Of a stretch of 8,594 nt of DNA, positions 7,401 to 8,594 are shown piece by piece; position 1 is the first letter of the stretch, and each line of letters begins with the position of its first letter. The notes under the pieces were generated by a model that saw only the letters and a program-made list of their open reading frames with translations, was not told the DNA's origin and did not search any database. The stretch covers positions 1 to 8,594 of the forward strand of contig JAITXH010000051.1 in NCBI GenBank assembly GCA_031284845.1, in the 5' to 3' direction. This stretch comes from Puniceicoccales bacterium (GTDB lineage Bacteria; Verrucomicrobiota; Verrucomicrobiia; Opitutales; UBA953). Made by a program: the position numbers and the translations under genes.

Positions 7401-7611
7401 AGGGGCTGGTGTCATGAACCTCGGGCAAGCTGTTCAGGAGGGAGGAGAGGGCGGCGTTATCGTCGTTGGCGGCAAGAGCGACCTCGAGGCGGGCGGCGTT
7501 GTAGCCACGGTGGAAGATGTCAGAAAAAGATTCGGACAACTCGGAGGCGTTGAGAGCACGGGCAGGGATGAGGGCAAGAAATGCGAAGAACAGGGGAAGG
7601 AAGAGACGCAT
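1489..7611 (-). CDS. Alpha-2-macroglobulin family thioester protein, secreted
   Basis: This 2040-aa bacterial A2M should act as a broad protease trap: cleavage in a bait segment triggers closure and covalent capture through an internal thioester. I chose the ATG at 7611 because it opens a clean Sec signal peptide (MRLFLPLFFAFLALIPARA, cleavage near A19). A GTG at 7650 would add 13 residues. No lipobox Cys is present, so it is not an obvious lipoprotein. Residues about 25-490 are mostly helical-looking, with TLYDFIAHRV as in large Bacteroidota-type A2Ms. Macroglobulin domains follow from about 500, including a regulatory-like beta domain (about 522-600) with a charged insert and TDRAIYRPGQ at 644. 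The bait-region domain spans about 1113-1240, with a Gly-rich loop near its end. The A2M core (EPDGTVRIEFTMPESLTRW) starts near 1258. The thioester domain has CSEQ at 1493-1496 and GGWSWFPGG near 1592. The C-terminal beta domain begins near 1820. Two repeat-derived segments lie at 1424-1443 and near 1720. The neighbour is a paralogue, not the pbpC partner known from Enterobacteria. Confidence 0.93.
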   Translation of the reverse strand: MRLFLPLFFAFLALIPARALNASELSESFSDIFHRGYNAARLEVALAANDDNAALSSLLNSLPEVHDTSPSLETTCARIRTLTAHMDKASPALKSMLAIIIAEISDRYSRGNRRDLNTTERRQNTSEDFLGWDSIRLHKKIFSLCEIALADPALLQRTPVTAFDSVLRTGDTPNDSLRPTLYDFIAHRVIKRYSLKNYENDASDLADDESPWALFDPDANSPLLGTLKEFLDWNPAAELEISGDAVPALLRAVALYQELLRFRLADTASPTALADADLSRILWAKEILPDDKHTRTRFQQALRACATRFEKCTPAAAALAELAYDINERAEHYWEFLDAPSVPVPLDALKIAEQGRALHPDSAGGRRCAAIIAGIQDPELKRITTETVWNAPLPGITIRYRNLSKVHFRIVPADWKETLEYRVSQRPESPGAAKFTALLKSTPAQAWSTELPATPDHAIRAHTVAAPGGLTPGFYHLLASATGDFSTKGNTILHDTFWVSDLALVFDANPNTKTDSVSDYQVQGHVLNAVTGVPVSGATVSAWHRQQREERNQEQERKQEEDEESTYPDIRGIPRGRDNRDSIPLSSAITDADGSFAIALPDDAADIVLFAEARDGQCLSVASEIRSSRKEKLDENQIHFRFFTDRAIYRPGQTLHFKGVALSANHRTKTYTPIPSVPRTVLLKDPNHKESARLTLIPDSIGSFSGSFVLPHGKLTGHYTLTTDEKNCYDGVGISVEEYKRPKFEVTLNAPEFLQTAERNVTLSGTAHSTNGFPVDGAQVKWKVHANTYSRSKKTIAHGTASTDSAGNFTLTFRASRKTVHVSRLDFDVVVEVTDSIGETRDATRTIASEAPAPNVEIYVDEWQEAGRPVLLFISGTLPQLAAAGTLTIHPLRQPEKVLRKSAENFHGFLNNLCAEKDPADPDNWERLPAVFTAPFALDANGRTTAQANLPEGIYRAVFTTKTSIGDIVRGEKRFNVYALAAPKSAIRLPFMVTVQKLTLQPGDTFSALWSSGYTSVRALVSIEHQGKILQRFWTNPECTQEHITMPVTESLRGGFTLHVLQMCENRFYHESHVVDVPWENKKLEISTERFRTRLTPGARETWTLKIKPVQAGNSAPASSPFQLAAALYDASLDAFGAHTWRGLDSIFYSETQLGAYSLQQQELLRESDTAVQNLVDTSKRFSVWCRDEYREWDHSFHPLLLLSSFGGRSIVTLFGSAGGGESVPAGFAGDKDTAALTAIVPRKNLTETAFFFPSLLAEPDGTVRIEFTMPESLTRWKFLAFAHDAALRSGAIYNDTITTSKDFMVQPNTPRFVREGDTLELTVKLTNKSTAPQSGRVRLNFTDALNLASADARLANTTPERAFTLAPRSSQSLAWRIRVPDGQGYLIYKAVATAGLLTDGEEGFLPVLSRRQLVTESLTFSATGNAGLRPASNSESETRAPSASRTFRFEKLLASAADPTLRHESLTVQMFSNPAWSAVMALPYLMEFPYECSEQLFSRYYANALARHIANADPKIASVFAQWKNTPALESPLFKNEDLKTILIEETPWVRAAESESAQRRNIGILFDKKRTDTELTAAFKKLSERQLSSGGWSWFPGGPADGYITRHIIAGFGKLQHLGIEKDSWLTTSTLLYLDGWLSAELRRIKADATRRATDYRKENHLSSDIAHHLYSRSFFTKSAIAAEHVEAYAYFTEQALAHWQKLPLQSQAHVALALHRTGSAVPATILRSLRERAKSDPDLGAFWSENAASRSWYWHEAPIETHALLIEAFSEIAPEPAFLNELQTWLLKQKQAQSWPTTKATTDAIYALLLQAAAQDSKPAPIPLLASDALVSIKLGAHSVVPRNVVPGTGFYVERIAAPAIVPGMGKITVSKATPGVAWGSVTWQYFQDIGKITPHDKTPLKLKKTLWKQVLTKSGKALVSVSQSKVNPGDTLIVRLELRTDRDMEFMHLKDQHGSGTEPVNVLSGYRWRDGLGYYESTKDTATHFFIDWLPAGTHIFEYPVRVQLRGAYPSGIAEIQCMYAPEFNAHSESIPLVVD
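1511..1682 (-). repeat. 3'-end duplication shared with the upstream A2M paralogue
   Basis: This 172-bp coding segment aligns without gaps to 7696-7867 with 10 differences (about 94% identity). It includes an exact 58-bp match (1548-1605 with 7733-7790). It encodes most of the last 57 residues of the C-terminal domain. Similarity drops clearly further into both genes. Confidence 0.85.
2436..2454. repeat. Short palindrome related to the 60-bp element
   Basis: CTGGGACCGCGCTCCCAG (2436-2453) forms a 6-bp stem with a 6-nt centre. Read on the minus strand, ACTGGGAGCGCG is identical to the left arm of the larger element at 3283-3294. It lies in frame in the thioester domain and encodes TGSAVP around residue 1720, where a surface loop between helices is likely. 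It could be a reduced form of the same repeat family, or a chance match in a GC-rich gene. Confidence 0.5.
3283..3342. repeat. REP-like 60-bp double-hairpin element inside the A2M gene
   Basis: Outer 12-nt arms pair at 11 of 12 positions: ACTGGGAGCGCG (3283-3294) with CGCGTTCCCAGT (3331-3342). Inside lie two hairpins: a perfect 7-bp stem, GCGAGTCtctGACTCGC (3292-3308), and a 7-bp stem with one G-T pair, GCGGGTC/GGCCCGC with a GGA loop (3317-3333). The element is exactly 60 bp and falls on codon boundaries, adding 20 residues (1424-1443, TGNAGLRPAS and onwards) without breaking the frame. It sits in the linker between the A2M core and the thioester domain, a tolerant site. The cloverleaf form resembles REP/BIME-type sequences mobilised by RAYT transposases; no such transposase is visible here. 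Confidence 0.8.
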
Positions 7612-7673
7612 GAGTGAATAAATGTTTTGCGGGATAAGAAAATAGCGCACAAGTGAAAAAATCAGAACGGTTG
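7612..7673. other. 62-bp gap between the tandem A2M genes
   Basis: The upstream paralogue stops with TAG at 7676-7674 and the next ATG is at 7611. The gap is AT-rich on its gene-proximal side and has no clear terminator, no Shine-Dalgarno sequence before the ATG and no convincing promoter. Co-transcription of the two A2M genes is the simplest reading. An in-frame GTG at 7650-7648 lies in this gap and could be an alternative start. Confidence 0.5.
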
Positions 7674-8594
7674 CTATTCCACGACGAGCAAAACGCTTTC
7701 GCTGTGGGCGTTAAACTCAGGAGCATACATGGACTGGATTTCTGCAATGCCGCTGGGATACGCACCGCGTAACTGAACACGCACCGGATACTCAAAAATG
7801 TGTGTGCCGGCTGGTAACCGATCTATGAAGAAGTGCGTGGCCGTGTCTTTTGTGGACTCATAATACCAGAAACCGTCTTGGCTGCGATAAGCGCTCAAAA
7901 CGTTCAACGGCTCGGTGCCGCTGCCGCGCTGATCTTTCAGGTGAACAAAGTCCATGTCGCGATCTGCGCTCACCTCGAGACGGACGACGAGGGTGTCGCC
8001 CGAGACAAGGGGTGTCCGTTGCAGGGAGACAGCTTGTTCTCGGGCGGAGGCAGGGGTTCCTCCGGTAATCGGAATCAATTCAGCGCCTTGGGCGGTGTGA
8101 ACTTTTTTCCAAAGCGTCTTCTTGAGCTTCAACGGCGTGGCCGTGTGAGCACTCAGCTTTTCGATATCCTGATGGTATTGCCATGTGACAGTGCCCCACG
8201 AAACACCAGTGCCCGTTTTTGTGACGGTGATGTTGCCCATCGCCGGCGTAATTGCCGCACCGGGGATGCGCTCGGAATAGGAACCCGTGCCGAGGGCAAG
8301 CTCGCTGGTGGTGACAGGGTGCTCGCCAAGGCGAACGGTAAGGAGGGCGTCGCTGGAAAGAATAGATCCTGCGGCGGGATTCTGCCCCTGCCCTACTGAA
8401 GATTTTGCGAGCAGCAGCGCGTAAACGGCGTCGGTGGTGGACTTAGTAGTGGGCCACGCCTGCGTTTGTTTCTGACGGAGAAGCCAGAAACACAGGTCGC
8501 CAACGAAGGCGGAGTCGGGAGCCACCTCAGAGAAAAGCTCAACCATGAGTGCCTGATTTTCGATGGGGGCGTCCTTCCAAAGATACCCCAAGTG
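7674..8594 (-). CDS. Second alpha-2-macroglobulin paralogue, 3' part only
   Basis: The last 306 residues plus stop codon of a second A2M are visible. The open frame continues through the right edge (HLGYLWKDAPIENQ...), so the gene is partial at its 5' end. It aligns with the end of the complete A2M: KDAPIENQALMVELFSEVAP matches HEAPIETHALLIEAFSEIAP, and WPTTKSTTDAVYALLL matches WPTTKATTDAIYALLL. The thioester motif would lie further upstream, outside the window, so activity cannot be judged. The segment covers the end of the thioester domain (to about residue 60 of the visible part) and the C-terminal beta domain. Relative to its paralogue it carries about 15 extra residues before SGDTLVVRLE. 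The final segment is almost identical between the two (YYESTKDTATHFFID onward). It lies upstream of the complete A2M with a 62-bp gap and probably shares its transcript. Confidence 0.92.
   Translation of the reverse strand, partial: HLGYLWKDAPIENQALMVELFSEVAPDSAFVGDLCFWLLRQKQTQAWPTTKSTTDAVYALLLAKSSVGQGQNPAAGSILSSDALLTVRLGEHPVTTSELALGTGSYSERIPGAAITPAMGNITVTKTGTGVSWGTVTWQYHQDIEKLSAHTATPLKLKKTLWKKVHTAQGAELIPITGGTPASAREQAVSLQRTPLVSGDTLVVRLEVSADRDMDFVHLKDQRGSGTEPLNVLSAYRSQDGFWYYESTKDTATHFFIDRLPAGTHIFEYPVRVQLRGAYPSGIAEIQSMYAPEFNAHSESVLLVVE
7696..7867 (-). repeat. 3'-end duplication shared with the downstream A2M paralogue
   Basis: This is the partner of 1511-1682 (162 of 172 identical, same strand), with the 58-bp exact match at 7733-7790. 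It lies fully within coding sequence of the partial paralogue. The two copies form a direct repeat about 6.2 kb apart, spanning the complete A2M gene; recombination between them would delete it and leave one chimeric A2M. Confidence 0.85.

Overview
All recognisable genes in this window lie on the minus strand. In transcription order (right to left) they are: the 3' end of an alpha-2-macroglobulin (A2M) family gene cut by the right edge, a complete very large A2M paralogue (2040 aa), a short intergenic stretch, a VapBC-type toxin-antitoxin pair, and the 5' end of an AAA-family ATPase gene cut by the left edge. The organism looks like a GC-rich Gram-negative bacterium. The A2M layout (long N-terminal region, secreted MG domains, CxEQ thioester domain, C-terminal domain with an 'EPVNVLSGY...YYESTKD' signature) matches the large bacterial A2Ms I know from Bacteroidota and relatives. 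The palindromic repeats and base composition would also suit Verrucomicrobiota. I cannot decide the phylum from this window. None of the four visible start codons has a clear Shine-Dalgarno sequence.

Right part (1489-8594): two tandem A2M paralogues, 62 bp apart, probably co-transcribed. The complete copy keeps the thioester motif CSEQ and a Sec signal peptide without a lipobox cysteine. It is therefore predicted to be a soluble periplasmic or secreted thioester protease trap. Two palindromic repeat-derived sequences sit in frame inside its coding sequence: a 60-bp double-hairpin element and a shorter palindrome sharing a 12-mer with it. The 3' ends of the two paralogues are about 94% identical over 172 bp, with a 58-bp perfect match, while the regions upstream differ much more. 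This suggests gene conversion or strong constraint.

Left part (1-1350): the vapBC module is bracketed by two directly oriented, 63-bp, about 83% identical repeats (R1 at 408-470, R2 at 1288-1350). Each repeat holds two copies of a near-palindromic motif (TTCGAGTATAGTCGA) exactly 39 bp apart. R1 contains the promoter region, start codon and first codons of the intact ATPase gene. R2 carries the same parts of what looks like a second, truncated ATPase start, dying after 12 codons. The plus strand of both repeats also encodes a related N-terminal peptide (EYSRNL...KC). The simplest reading is that these are ATPase gene 5' ends, and that the toxin-antitoxin module sits between an intact one and a decayed one. 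This repeat arrangement is the most unusual signal in the window.
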